Assembly: GCA_964057225.1 (NCBI GenBank)
Contig: OZ059898.1
Location: 18,515,267 to 18,579,266, forward strand
Source of the DNA: Auanema rhodensis
Lineage: Eukaryota > Nematoda > Chromadorea > Rhabditida > Rhabditidae
Reading direction: 5' to 3'
Length of the DNA stretch: 64,000 nt
The notes under the pieces are model-generated. The model did no database searches, had not been told where the DNA came from, and saw only the letters and a list, made by a program, of their open reading frames with translations. This document shows positions 10,971 through 25,242 of this stretch, piece after piece. Made by a program: the position numbers and the translations under genes. How positions within the stretch are numbered: the stretch's first letter is position 1; the number at the start of each line of letters is the position of its first letter.

Positions 10971-13033
10971 TATTAGTCTAAAAACGAATTTTTATTGATA
11001 TTGATGCATGGTAACCATGACTTTGAAATTTACGTGAACTTTAATTTATGCTTATTAAGTGTACACGTGATGTGCACTTGGTATGTAACTCGCTTCAAGT
11101 GAAAGATAAAGAGATGCGGTTTTCAAAATTAGATTCCTCATGTCCATATTAGTCTAAAAACGAATTTTTATTGATATTGATGCATGGTAACCATGACTTT
11201 GAAATTTACGTGAACTTTAATTTATGCTTATTAAGTGTACACATGATGTGCACTTGGTATGTAACTCGCTTCACGTCAAAGATAAAGAGATGCGGTTTTC
11301 AAAATTAGATTTCGCATGTCCATATTAGTCTAAAAACAAATTTTTATTGATATTGGTGCATGGTAACTATGACTTTGAAATTTACGTGAACTTTAATTTA
11401 TGCTAATTAAGTGTACACATGATGTGCACTTGGTATGTAACTCGCTTCACGTCAAAGATAAAGAGATGCGGTTTTCAAAATTAGATTTCGCATGTCCATA
11501 TTAGTCTAAAAACAAATTTTTATTGATATTGGTGCATGGTAACCATGACTTTGAAATTTACGTGAACTTTAATTTATGCTAATTAAGTGTACACATGATG
11601 TGCACTTGGTATGTAACTCGCTTAACGTGAAAGATAAAGAGATGCGGTTTTCAAAATTAGATTCCCCATGTCCATATTAGTCTAAAAACAAATTTTTATT
11701 GATATTGGTGCATGGCAACCATGACTTTAAAATTTACGTGTACTTTAATTTATGCTAATTAAGTGTACACATGATGTGCACTTGGTATGTAACTCGCTTC
11801 ACGTCAAAGATAAAGAGATGCGGTTTTTAAAATTAGATTTCGCATGTCCATATTAGTCTAAAAACAAATTTTTATTGATATTGGTGCATGGTAACCATGA
11901 CTTTGAAATTTACGTGAACTTTAATTTATGCTAATTAAGTGTACACATGATGTGCACTTGGTATGTAACTCGCTTCACGTCAAAGATAAAGAGATGCGGT
12001 TTTCAAAATTAGATTCCCCATGTCCATATTAGTCTAAAAACAAATTTTTATTGATATTGGTGCATGGCAACCATGACTTTAAAATTTACGTGTACTTTAA
12101 TTTATGCTAATTAAGTGTACACATGATGTGCACTTGGTATGTAACTCGCTTCACGTCAAAGATAAAGAGATGCGGTTTTCAAAATTAGATTCCCCATGGC
12201 CATATTAGTCTAAAAACAAATTTTTATTGATATTGGTGCATGGTAACCATGACTTTGAAATTTACGTGAACTTTAATTTATGCTAATTAAGTGTACTCGT
12301 GATGTGCACTTGGTATGTAACTCGCTTCACGTGAAAGATAAAGAGATGAGGTTTTCAAAATTAGATTCCTCATGTCCATATTAGTCTAAAAACGAATTTT
12401 TATTGATATTGATGCATGGTAACCATGACTTTGAAATTTACGTGAACTTTAATTTATGCTAATTAAATGTACACGTGATGTGCACTTGGTATGTAACTCG
12501 CTTCACGTGAAAGATAAAGAGATGCGGTTTTCAAAATTAGATTCCCCATGTCCATATTAGTCTAAAAACAAATTTTTGTTGATATTGGTGGATGGTAACC
12601 ATGACTTTGAAATTTACGTGAACTTTAATTTATGCTAATTAAGTGTACACGTGATGTGCACTTGGTATGTAACTCGCTTCACGTGAAAGATAAAGAGATG
12701 CGGTTTTCAAAATTAGATTCCTCATGTCCATATTAGTCTAAAAACGAATTTTTATTGATATTGATGAATGGTAACCATGACTTTGAAATTTACGTGAACT
12801 TTAATTTATGCTTATTAAGTGTACACGTGATGTGCACTTGGTATGTAACTCGTTTCAAGTGAAAGATAAAGAGATGCGGTTTTCAAAATTAGATTCCCCA
12901 TGTCCATATTAGTCTAAAAACAAATTTTTATTGATATTGGTGCATGGTAACTATGACTTTGAAATTTACGTGAACTTTAATTTATGCTAATTAAGTGTAC
13001 ACATGATGTGCACTTGGTATGTAACTCGCTTCA

Positions 13034-16000
13034 CGTCAAAGATAAAGAGATGCGGTTTCCAAAATTAGATTCCCCATGTCCATATTAGTCTAAAAACAAA
13101 TTTTTGTTGATATTGGTGGATGGTAACCATGACTTTGAAATTTACGTGAACTTTAATTTATGCTAATTAAGTGTACACGTGATGTGCACTTGGTATGTAA
13201 CTCGCTTCACGTGAAAGATAAAGAGATGCGGTTTTCAAAATTAGATTCCCCATGTCCATATTAGTCTAAAAACAAATTTTTATTGATATTGGTGCATGGT
13301 AACCATGACTTTGAAATTTACGTGAACTTTAATTTATGCTAATTAAGTGTACACGTGATGTGCACTTGGTATGTAACTCGCTTCACGTGAAAGATAAAGA
13401 GATGCGGTTTTCAAAATTAGATTCCCCATGTCCATATTAGTCTAAAAACAAATTTTTATTGATATTGGTGCATGGCAACCATGACTTTAAAGTTTACGTG
13501 TACTTTAGTTTATGCTAATTAAGTGTACACATGATGTGCACTTGGTATGTAACTCGCTTCACGTCAAAGATAAAGAGATGCGGTTTTCAAAATTAGATTT
13601 CGCATGTCCATATTAGTCTAAAAACAAATTTTTATTGATATTGGTGCATGGTAACCATGACTTTGAAATTTACGTAAACTTTAATTTATGCTAATTAAGT
13701 GTACACGTGATGTGCACTTGGTATGTAACTCGCTTCACGTGAAAGATAAAGAGATGCGGTTTTCAAAATTAGATTCCCCATGTCCATATTAGTCTAAAAA
13801 CAAATTTTTATTGATATTGGTGCATGGCAACCATGACTTTAAAATTTACGTGTACTTTAATTTATGCTAATTAAGTGTACACATGATGTGCACTTGGTAT
13901 GTAACTCGCTTCACGTGAAAGATAAAGAGATGCGGTTTTCAAAATTAGATTCCCCATGTCCATATTAGTCTAAAAACAAATTTTTATTGATATTGGTGCA
14001 TGGCAACCATGACTTTCAAATTTACGTGAACTTCAATTTATGCTAATTAAGTGTACACGTGATGTGCACTTGGTATGTAACTCGCTTCGCGTCAAAGATA
14101 AAGAGATGCGGTTTTCAAAATTAGATTCCCCATGTCCATATTAGTCTAAAAACAAATTTTTATTGATATTGGTGCATGGTAACCATGACTTTGAAATTTA
14201 CGTGAACTTTAATTTATGCTAATTAAGTGTACACGTGATGTGCACTTGGTATGTAACTCGCTTCGCGTCAAAGATAAAGAGATGCGGTTTCCAAAATTAG
14301 ATTCCCCATGTCCATATTAGTCTAAAAACAAATTTTTGTTGATATTGGTGGATGGTAACCATGACTTTGAAATTTACGTGAACTTTAATTTATGCTAATT
14401 AAGTGTACACGTGATGTGCACTTGGTATGTAACTCGCTTCACGTGAAAGATAAAGAGATGCGGTTTTCAAAATTAGATTCCTCATGTCCATATTAGTCTA
14501 AAAACGAATTTTTATTGATATTGATGCATGGTAACCATGACTTTGAAATTTACGTGAACTTTAATTTATGCTTATTAAGTGTACACGTGATGTGCACTTG
14601 GTATGTAACTCGCTTCAAGTGAAAGATAAAGAGATGCGGTTTTCAAAATTAGATTCCTCATGTCCATATTAGTCTAAAAACGAATTTTTATTGATATTGA
14701 TGCATGGTAACCATGACTTTGAAATTTACGTGAACTTTAATTTATGCTTATTAAGTGTACACATGATGTGCACTTGGTATGTAACTCGCTTCACGTCAAA
14801 GATAAAGAGATGCGGTTTTCAAAATTAGATTTCGCATGTCCATATTAGTCTAAAAACAAATTTTTATTGATATTGGTGCATGGTAACTATGACTTTGAAA
14901 TTTACGTGAACTTTAATTTATGCTAATTAAGTGTACACATGATGTGCACTTGGTATGTAACTCGCTTCACGTCAAAGATAAAGAGATGCGTTTTTCAAAA
15001 TTAGATTTCGCATGTCCATATTAGTCTAAAAACAAATTTTTATTGATATTGGTGCATGGTAACCATGACTTTGAAATTTACGTGAACTTTAATTTATGCT
15101 AATTAAGTGTACACATGATGTGCACTTGGTATGTAACTCGCTTAACGTGAAAGATAAAGAGATGCGGTTTTCAAAATTAGATTCCCCATGTCCATATTAG
15201 TCTAAAAACAAATTTTTATTGATATTGGTGCATGGCAACCATGACTTTAAAATTTACGTGTACTTTAATTTATGCTAATTAAGTGTACACATGATGTGCA
15301 CTTGGTATGTAACTCGCTTCACGTCAAAGATAAAGAGATGCGGTTTTCAAAATTAGATTTCGCATGTCCATATTAGTCTAAAAACAAATTTTTATTGATA
15401 TTGGTGCATGGTAACCATGACTTTGAAATTTACGTGAACTTTAATTTATGCTAATTAAGTGTACACATGATGTGCACTTGGTATGTAACTCGCTTCACGT
15501 CAAAGATAAAGAGATGCGGTTTTCAAAATTAGATTCCCCATGTCCATATTAGTCTAAAAACAAATTTTTATTGATATTGGTGCATGGCAACCATGACTTT
15601 AAAATTTACGTGTACTTTAATTTATGCTAATTAAGTGTACACATGATGTGCACTTGGTATGTAACTCGCTTCACGTCAAAGATAAAGAGATGCGGTTTTC
15701 AAAATTAGATTCCCCATGGCCATATTAGTCTAAAAACAAATTTTTATTGATATTGGTGCATGGTAACCATGACTTTGAAATTTACGTGAACTTTAATTTA
15801 TGCTAATTAAGTGTACTCGTGATGTGCACTTGGTATGTAACTCGCTTCACGTGAAAGATAAAGAGATGAGGTTTTCAAAATTAGATTCCTCATGTCCATA
15901 TTAGTCTAAAAACGAATTTTTATTGATATTGATGCATGGTAACCATGACTTTGAAATTTACGTGAACTTTAATTTATGCTAATTAAATGTACACGTGATG

Positions 16001-16576
16001 TGCACTTGGTATGTAACTCGCTTCACGTCAAAGATAAAGAGATGCGGTTTTCAAAATTAGATTCCCCATGTCCATATTAGTCTAAAAACAAATTTTTGTT
16101 GATATTGGTGGATGGTAACCATGACTTTGAAATTTACGTGAACTTTAATTTATGCTAATTAAGTGTACACGTGATGTGCACTTGGTATGTAACTCGCTTC
16201 ACGTGAAAGATAAAGAGATGCGGTTTTCAAAATTAGATTCCTCATGTCCATATTAGTCTAAAAACGAATTTTTATTGATATTGATGAATGGTAACCATGA
16301 CTTTGAAATTTACGTGAACTTTAATTTATGCTTATTAAGTGTACACGTGATGTGCACTTGGTATGTAACTCGCTTCAAGTGAAAGATAAAGAGATGCGGT
16401 TTTCAAAATTAGATTCCCCATGTCCATATTAGTCTAAAAACAAATTTTTATTGATATTGGTGCATGGTAACTATGACTTTGAAATTTACGTGAACTTTAA
16501 TTTATGCTAATTAAGTGTACACATGATGTGCACTTGGTATGTAACTCGCTTCACGTCAAAGATAAAGAGATGCGGT
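13034..16576 (+). repeat. 3,520-bp (20-mer) tandem duplication, second copy
   Basis: Second copy; identity ends at about 16,577, where CGGTTTTC...TTCGC replaces CGGTTTCC...CCCC. Differences noticed against the first copy: GATGCGTTTTTC (about 14,990), CGGTTTTC for CGGTTTTT (15,341 against 11,821), CACGTCAA for CACGTGAA (about 16,029) and CGCTTCAAG for CGTTTCAAG (about 16,371). Few differences over 3.5 kb point to a recent event. Confidence 0.9.
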
Positions 16577-19015
16577 TTTCAAAATTAGATTTCGCATGTC
16601 CATATTAGTCTAAAAACAAATTTTTATTGATATTGATGCATGGTAACCATGACTTTGAAATTTACGTGAACTTTAATTTATGCTAATTAAGTGTACACGT
16701 GATGTGCACTTGGTATGTAACTCGCTTCACGTGAAAGATAAAGAGATGCGGTTTTCAAAATTAGATTTCGCATGTCCATATTAGTCTAAAAACAAATTTT
16801 TATTGATATTGGTGCATGGCATCCATGACTTTAAAATTTACGTGTACTTTAATTTATGCTAATTAAGTGTACACGTGATGTGCACTTGGTATGTAACTCG
16901 CTTCACGTGAAAGATAAAGAGATGCGGTTTTCAAAATTAGATTTCGCATGTCCATATTAGTCTAAAAACAAATTTTTATTGATATTGGTGCATGGCAACC
17001 ATGACTTTAAAATTTACGTGTACTTTAATTTATGCTAATTAAGTGTACACATGATGTGCACTTGGTATGTAACTCGCTTCACGTCAAAGATAAAGAGATG
17101 CGGTTTTCAAAATTAGATTTCGCATGTCCATATTAGTCTAAAAACAAATTTTTATTGATATTGGTGCATGGTAACCATGACTTTGAAATTTACGTGAACT
17201 TTAATTTATGCTAATTAAGTGTACACGTGATGTGCACTTGGTATGTAACTCGCTTCACGTGAAAGATAAAGAGATGCGGTTTTCAAAATTAGATTCCCCA
17301 TGTCCATATTAGTCTAAAAACAAATTTTTATTGATATTGGTGCATGGCAACCATGACTTTAAAGTTTACGTGTACTTTAATTTATGCTAATTAAGTGTAC
17401 ACATGATGTGCACTTGGTATGTAACTCGCTTCACGTCAAAGATAAAGAGATGCGGTTTTCAAAATTAGATTTCGCATGTCCATATTAGTCTAAAAACAAA
17501 TTTTTATTGATATTGGTGCATGGTAACCATGACTTTGAAATTTACGTGAACTTTAATTTATGCTAATTAAGTGTACTCGTGATGTGCACTTGGTATGTAA
17601 CTCGCTTCACGTGAAAGATAAAAAGATGCGGTTTTCAAAATTAGATTCCTCATGTCCATATTAGTCTAAAAACAAATTTTTATTGGTATTGGTGCATGAC
17701 AACCATGACTTTTAAATTTACGTGTACTTTAATTTATGCTAATTAAGTGTACACATGATGTGCACTTGGTATGTAACTCGCTTCACGTCAAAGATAAAGA
17801 GATGCGGTTTTCAAAATTAGATTCCTCATGTCCATATTAGTCTAAAAACAAATTTTTATTAATATTGGTGCATGGTAACCATGACTTTGAAATTTATGTG
17901 AACTTTAATTTATGCTAATTAAGTGTACACATGATGTGCACTTGGTATGTAACTCGCTTCACGTGAAAGATAAAGAGATGCGGTTTTCAAAATTAGATTC
18001 CTCATGTCCATATTAGTCTAAAAACAAATTTTTATTGGTATTGGTGCATGACAACCATGACTTTTAAATTTACGTGTACTTTAATTTATGCTAATTAAGT
18101 GTACACATGATGTGCACTTGGTATGTAACTCGCTTCACGTCAAAGATAAAGAGATGCGGTTTTCAAAATTAGATTCCTCATGTCCATATTAGTCTAAAAA
18201 CAAATTTTTATTAATATTGGTGCATGGTAACCATGACTTTGAAATTTATGTGAACTTTAATTTATGCTAATTAAGTGTACACATGATGTGCACTTGGTAT
18301 GTAACTCGCTTCACGTGAAAGATAAAGAGATGCGGTTTTCAAAATTAGATTCCTCATGTCCATATTAGTCTAAAAACGAATTTTTATTGATATTGATGCA
18401 TGGTAATCATGACTTTGAAATTTTCGTGAACTTTAATTTATGCTTATTAAGTGTACACGTGATGTGCACTTGGTATGTAACTCGCTTCACGTGAAAGATA
18501 AAGGGATGCGGTTTTCAAAATTAGATTCCCCATGTCCATATTAGTCTAAAAACAAATTTTTGTTGATATTGGTGGATGGTAACCATGACTTTGAAATTTA
18601 CGTGAACTTTAATTTATGCTAATTAAGTGTACACGTGATGTGCACTTGGTATGTAACTCGCTTCACGTGAAAGATAAAGAGATGCGATTTTCAAAATTAG
18701 ATTTCGCATGTCCATATTAGTCTAAAAACGAATTTTTATTGATATTGGTGCATGGTAACCATGACTTTGAAATTTACGTGAACTTTAATTTATGCTAATT
18801 AAGTGTACACGTGATGTGCACTTGGTATGTAACTCGCTTCACGTGAAAGATAAAGAGATGCGGTTTTCAAAATTAGATTCCCCATGTCCATATTAGTCTA
18901 AAAACAAATTTTTATTGATATTGGTGCATGGTAACCATGACTTTGAAATTTACGTGAACTTTAATTTATGCTAATTAAGTGTACACGTGAAGTGCACTTG
19001 GTATGTAACTCGCTT
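16200..19015 (+). repeat. 2,816-bp (16-mer) tandem duplication, first copy
   Basis: Sixteen monomers repeated at an exact 2,816-bp offset. Markers: TTGATGAATG (16,281 and 19,097), GGTGCATGGCATCC (16,811 and 19,627), GTGTACTCGTG (17,571 and 20,387), a duplicated pair with TATTGGTATT and TATTAATATT, TAATCATG...TTTTCGTG, AAAGGGATG, GCGATTTT and GTGAAGTGCAC (about 18,986 and 21,802). The left limit lies between 16,176 and about 16,246, overlapping the end of the 3,520-bp block. Confidence 0.9.
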
Positions 19016-21874
19016 CACGTGAAAGATAAAGAGATGCGGTTTTCAAAATTAGATTCCTCATGTCCATATTAGTCTAAAAACGAATTTTTATTGATATTGA
19101 TGAATGGTAACCATGACTTTGAAATTTACGTGAACTTTAATTTATGCTTATTAAGTGTACACGTGATGTGCACTTGGTATGTAACTCGCTTCAAGTGAAA
19201 GATAAAGAGATGCGGTTTTCAAAATTAGATTCCCCATGTCCATATTAGTCTAAAAACAAATTTTTATTGATATTGGTGCATGGTAACTATGACTTTGAAA
19301 TTTACGTGAACTTTAATTTATGCTAATTAAGTGTACACATGATGTGCACTTGGTATGTAACTCGCTTCACGTCAAAGATAAAGAGATGCGGTTTTCAAAA
19401 TTAGATTTCGCATGTCCATATTAGTCTAAAAACAAATTTTTATTGATATTGATGCATGGTAACCATGACTTTGAAATTTACGTGAACTTTAATTTATGCT
19501 AATTAAGTGTACACGTGATGTGCACTTGGTATGTAACTCGCTTCACGTGAAAGATAAAGAGATGCGGTTTTCAAAATTAGATTTCGCATGTCCATATTAG
19601 TCTAAAAACAAATTTTTATTGATATTGGTGCATGGCATCCATGACTTTAAAATTTACGTGTACTTTAATTTATGCTAATTAAGTGTACACGTGATGTGCA
19701 CTTGGTATGTAACTCGCTTCACGTGAAAGATAAAGAGATGCGGTTTTCAAAATTAGATTTCGCATGTCCATATTAGTCTAAAAACAAATTTTTATTGATA
19801 TTGGTGCATGGCAACCATGACTTTAAAATTTACGTGTACTTTAATTTATGCTAATTAAGTGTACACATGATGTGCACTTGGTATGTAACTCGCTTCACGT
19901 CAAAGATAAAGAGATGCGGTTTTCAAAATTAGATTTCGCATGTCCATATTAGTCTAAAAACAAATTTTTATTGATATTGGTGCATGGTAACCATGACTTT
20001 GAAATTTACGTGAACTTTAATTTATGCTAATTAAGTGTACACGTGATGTGCACTTGGTATGTAACTCGCTTCACGTGAAAGATAAAGAGATGCGGTTTTC
20101 AAAATTAGATTCCCCATGTCCATATTAGTCTAAAAACAAATTTTTATTGATATTGGTGCATGGCAACCATGACTTTAAAGTTTACGTGTACTTTAATTTA
20201 TGCTAATTAAGTGTACACATGATGTGCACTTGGTATGTAACTCGCTTCACGTCAAAGATAAAGAGATGCGGTTTTCAAAATTAGATTTCGCATGTCCATA
20301 TTAGTCTAAAAACAAATTTTTATTGATATTGGTGCATGGTAACCATGACTTTGAAATTTACGTGAACTTTAATTTATGCTAATTAAGTGTACTCGTGATG
20401 TGCACTTGGTATGTAACTCGCTTCACGTGAAAGATAAAAAGATGCGGTTTTCAAAATTAGATTCCTCATGTCCATATTAGTCTAAAAACAAATTTTTATT
20501 GGTATTGGTGCATGACAACCATGACTTTTAAATTTACGTGTACTTTAATTTATGCTAATTAAGTGTACACATGATGTGCACTTGGTATGTAACTCGCTTC
20601 ACGTCAAAGATAAAGAGATGCGGTTTTCAAAATTAGATTCCTCATGTCCATATTAGTCTAAAAACAAATTTTTATTAATATTGGTGCATGGTAACCATGA
20701 CTTTGAAATTTATGTGAACTTTAATTTATGCTAATTAAGTGTACACATGATGTGCACTTGGTATGTAACTCGCTTCACGTGAAAGATAAAGAGATGCGGT
20801 TTTCAAAATTAGATTCCTCATGTCCATATTAGTCTAAAAACAAATTTTTATTGGTATTGGTGCATGACAACCATGACTTTTAAATTTACGTGTACTTTAA
20901 TTTATGCTAATTAAGTGTACACATGATGTGCACTTGGTATGTAACTCGCTTCACGTCAAAGATAAAGAGATGCGGTTTTCAAAATTAGATTCCTCATGTC
21001 CATATTAGTCTAAAAACAAATTTTTATTAATATTGGTGCATGGTAACCATGACTTTGAAATTTATGTGAACTTTAATTTATGCTAATTAAGTGTACACAT
21101 GATGTGCACTTGGTATGTAACTCGCTTCACGTGAAAGATAAAGAGATGCGGTTTTCAAAATTAGATTCCTCATGTCCATATTAGTCTAAAAACGAATTTT
21201 TATTGATATTGATGCATGGTAATCATGACTTTGAAATTTTCGTGAACTTTAATTTATGCTTATTAAGTGTACACGTGATGTGCACTTGGTATGTAACTCG
21301 CTTCACGTGAAAGATAAAGGGATGCGGTTTTCAAAATTAGATTCCCCATGTCCATATTAGTCTAAAAACAAATTTTTGTTGATATTGGTGGATGGTAACC
21401 ATGACTTTGAAATTTACGTGAACTTTAATTTATGCTAATTAAGTGTACACGTGATGTGCACTTGGTATGTAACTCGCTTCACGTGAAAGATAAAGAGATG
21501 CGATTTTCAAAATTAGATTTCGCATGTCCATATTAGTCTAAAAACGAATTTTTATTGATATTGGTGCATGGTAACCATGACTTTGAAATTTACGTGAACT
21601 TTAATTTATGCTAATTAAGTGTACACGTGATGTGCACTTGGTATGTAACTCGCTTCACGTGAAAGATAAAGAGATGCGGTTTTCAAAATTAGATTCCCCA
21701 TGTCCATATTAGTCTAAAAACAAATTTTTATTGATATTGGTGCATGGTAACCATGACTTTGAAATTTACGTGAACTTTAATTTATGCTAATTAAGTGTAC
21801 ACGTGAAGTGCACTTGGTATGTAACTCGCTTCACGTGAAAGATAAAGAGATGCGGTTTTCAAAATTAGATTCCC
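19016..21874 (+). repeat. 2,816-bp (16-mer) tandem duplication, second copy
   Basis: Second copy of the 16-mer. It ends where CCCC (21,875) replaces CCTC. It also forms the left half of block A of the 6-kb series, so the 16-mer was doubled before, or as part of, the larger amplification. Confidence 0.9.
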
Positions 21875-24800
21875 CATGTCCATATTAGTCTAAAAACAAA
21901 TTTTTATTGATATTGGTGCATGGTAACCATGACTTTGAAATTTACGTGAACTTTAATTTATGCTAATTAAGTGTACACATGATGTGCACTCGGTATGTAA
22001 CTCGCTTCACGTGAAAGATAAAGAGATGCGGTTTTCAAAATTAGATTCCGCATGTCCATATTAGTCTAAAAACAAATTTTTATTGATATTGGTGCATGGT
22101 AACCATGACTTTGAAATTTACGTGAACTTTAATTTATGCTAATTAAGTGTACACGTGATGTGCACTTGGTATATAACTCGCTTCACGTGAAAGATAAAGA
22201 GATGCGGTTTCCAAAATTAGATTTCGCATGTCCATATTAGTCTAAAAACAAATTTTTGTTGATATTTGTGGATGGTAACCATGACTTTGAAATTTACGTG
22301 AACTTTAATTTATGCTAATTAAGTGTACACGTGATGTGCACTTGGTATGTAACTCGCTTCACGTGAAAGATGAAGAGATGCGGTTTTCAAAATTAGGTTC
22401 CCCATGTCCATATTAGTCTAAAAACAAATTTTTATTGATATTGGTGCATGGTAACCATGACTTTGAAATTTACGTGAACTTTAATTTATGCTAATTAAGT
22501 GTACACGTGAAGTGCACTTGGTATGTAACTCGCTTCACGTGAAAGATAAAGAGATGCGGTTTTCAAAATTAGATTCCCCATGTCCATATTAGTCTAAAAA
22601 CAAATTTTTATTGATATTGGTGCATGGTAACCATGACTTTGAAATTTACGTGAACTTTAATTTATGCTAATTAAGTGTACACGTGATGTGCACTTGGTAT
22701 GTAACTCGCTTCACGTGAAAGATAAAGAGATGCGGTTTCCAAAATTAGATTTCGCATGTCCATATTAGTCTAAAAACAAATTTTTATTGATATTGGTGCA
22801 TGGTAACCATGACTTTGAAATTTACGTGAACTTCAATTTATGCTAATTAAGTGTACACGTGATGTGCACTTGGTATGTAACTCGCTTCACGTGAAAGATA
22901 AAGAGATGCGGTTTTCAAAATTAGATTCCTCATGTCCATATTAGTCTAAAAACAAATTTTTATTGATATTGGTGCATGGCAACCATGACTTTAAAATTTA
23001 CGTGTACTTTAATTTATGCTAATTAAGTGTACACATGATGTGCACTTGGTATGTAACTCGCTTCACGTGAAAGATAAAGAGATGCGGTTTTCAAAATTAG
23101 ATTCCCCATGTCCATATTAGTCTAAAAACAAATTTTTATTGATATTGGTGCATGGCAACCATGACTTTCAAATTTACGTGAACTTCAATTTATGCTAATT
23201 AAGTGTACACGTGATGTGCACTTGGTATGTAACTCGCTTCGCGTCAAAGATAAAGAGATGCGGTTTTCAAAATTAGATTCCCCATGTCCATATTAGTCTA
23301 AAAACAAATTTTTATTGATATTGGTGCATGGTAACCATGACTTTGAAATTTACGTGAACTTTAATTTATGCTAATTAAGTGTACACGTGATGTGCACTTG
23401 GTATGTAACTCGCTTCGCGTCAAAGATAAAGAGATGCGGTTTTCAAAATTAGATTCCCCATGTCCATATTAGTCTAAAAACAAATTTTTGTTGATATTGG
23501 TGGATGGTAACCATGACTTTGAAATTTACGTGAACTTTAATTTATGCTAATTAAGTGTACACGTGATGTGCACTTGGTATGTAACTCGCTTCACGTGAAA
23601 GATAAAGAGATGCGGTTTTCAAAATTAGATTCCTCATGTCCATATTAGTCTAAAAACGAATTTTTATTGATATTGATGCATGGTAACCATGACTTTGAAA
23701 TTTACGTGAACTTTAATTTATGCTTATTAAGTGTACACGTGATGTGCACTTGGTATGTAACTCGCTTCAAGTGAAAGATAAAGAGATGCGGTTTTCAAAA
23801 TTAGATTCCCCATGTCCATATTAGTCTAAAAACAAATTTTTATTGATATTGGTGCATGGTAACTATGACTTTGAAATTTACGTGAACTTTAATTTATGCT
23901 AATTAAGTGTACACATGATGTGCACTTGGTATGTAACTCGCTTCACGTCAAAGATAAAGAGATGCGGTTTTCAAAATTAGAATTCGCATGTCCATATTAG
24001 TCTAAAAACAAATTTTTATTGATATTGGTGCATGGTAACTATGACTTTGAAATTTACGTGAACTTTAATTTATGCTAATTAAGTGTACACATGATGTGCA
24101 CTTGGTATGTAACTCGCTTCACGTCAAAGATAAAGAGATGCGGTTTTCAAAATTAGATTTCGCATGTCCATATTAGTCTAAAAACAAATTTTTATTGATA
24201 TTGGTGCATGGTAACCATGACTTTGAAATTTACGTGAACTTTAATTTATGCTAATTAAGTGTACACATGATGTGCACTTGGTATGTAACTCGCTTAACGT
24301 GAAAGATAAAGAGATGCGGTTTTCAAAATTAGATTCCCCATGTCCATATTAGTCTAAAAACAAATTTTTATTGATATTGGTGCATGGCAACCATGACTTT
24401 AAAATTTACGTGTACTTTAATTTATGCTAATTAAGTGTACACATGATGTGCACTTGGTATGTAACTCGCTTCACGTGAAAGATAAAGAGATGCGGTTTTC
24501 AAAATTAGATTTCCCATGTCCATATTAGTCTAAAAACAAATTTTTATTGATATTGGTGCATGGCAACCATGACTTTCAAATTTACGTGAACTTCAATTTA
24601 TGCTAATTAAGTGTACACGTGATGTGCACTTGGTATGTAACTCGCTTCGCGTCAAAGATAAAGAGATGCGGTTTTCAAAATTAGATTCCCCATGTCCATA
24701 TTAGTCTAAAAACAAATTTTTATTGATATTGGTGCATGGTAACCATGACTTTGAAATTTACGTGAACTTTAATTTATGCTAATTAAGTGTACACGTGATG

Positions 24801-24999
24801 TGCACTTGGTATGTAACTCGCTTCGCGTCAAAGATAAAGAGATGCGGTTTTCAAAATTAGATTCCCCATGTCCATATTAGTCTAAAAACAAATTTTTGTT
24901 GATATTGGTGGATGGTAACTATGACTTTGAAATTTACGTGAACTTTAATTTATGCTAATTAAGTGTACACATGATGTGCACTTGGTATGTAACTCGCTT
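19083..24999 (+). repeat. 6-kb superblock, copy A
   Basis: Matches copy B at a 6,160-bp (35-monomer) offset: TTGATGAATGG (19,097 and 25,257), CACTCGGTATG (21,988 and 28,148), ATATAACTCG (22,171 and 28,331), GATGAAGAG with AATTAGGTTCC, and GTGAAGTGCAC (22,501 and 28,661 region). Copy B then carries one extra monomer (CACTCGG, CCGCATG; about 28,840-29,015) and later lacks one monomer (the TTCGC monomer at 24,072-24,247), so the offset goes 6,160, 6,336, 6,160. Copy A includes the 8-mer order seen at 39.7 kb, here with an AGAATTCGC variant (about 23,979). Confidence 0.88.
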
Positions 25000-25242
25000 C
25001 GCGTCAAAGATAAAGAGATGCGGTTTTCAAAATTAGATTCCCCATGTCCATATTAGTCTAAAAACAAATTTTTGTTGATATTGGTGGATGGTAACTATGA
25101 CTTTGAAATTTACGTGAACTTTAATTTATGCTAATTAAGTGTACACATGATGTGCACTTGGTATGCAACTCGCTTCACGTGAAAGATAAAGAGATGCGGT
25201 TTTCAAAATTAGATTCCCCATGTCCATATTAGTCTAAAAACA

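Larger units (their letters stand above)
9514..13033 (+). repeat. 3,520-bp (20-mer) tandem duplication, first copy
   Basis: Twenty monomers repeated directly downstream at an exact 3,520-bp offset. Shared rare markers: CGGTTTCC (9,534 and 13,054), CTTTAGTTT (9,983 and 13,503), CTTAACGTGA (11,621 and 15,141), CCATGGCCATATT (about 12,196 and 15,716), GTGTACTCGTG (12,291 and 15,811), GATGAGGTTTTC and TTGATGAATGG. By eye only a handful of substitutions separate the copies. The left boundary lies between the CGCGTCAA/CACGTCAA difference and the CGGTTTCC marker, so it is known to about 20 bp. Confidence 0.9.

Noticed and set aside
24961-25140. An insert between superblocks A and B
   Set aside because: It is simply one more copy of the preceding CGCGTCAA/TTTTTGTTG/GGTAACT monomer, a local doubling.
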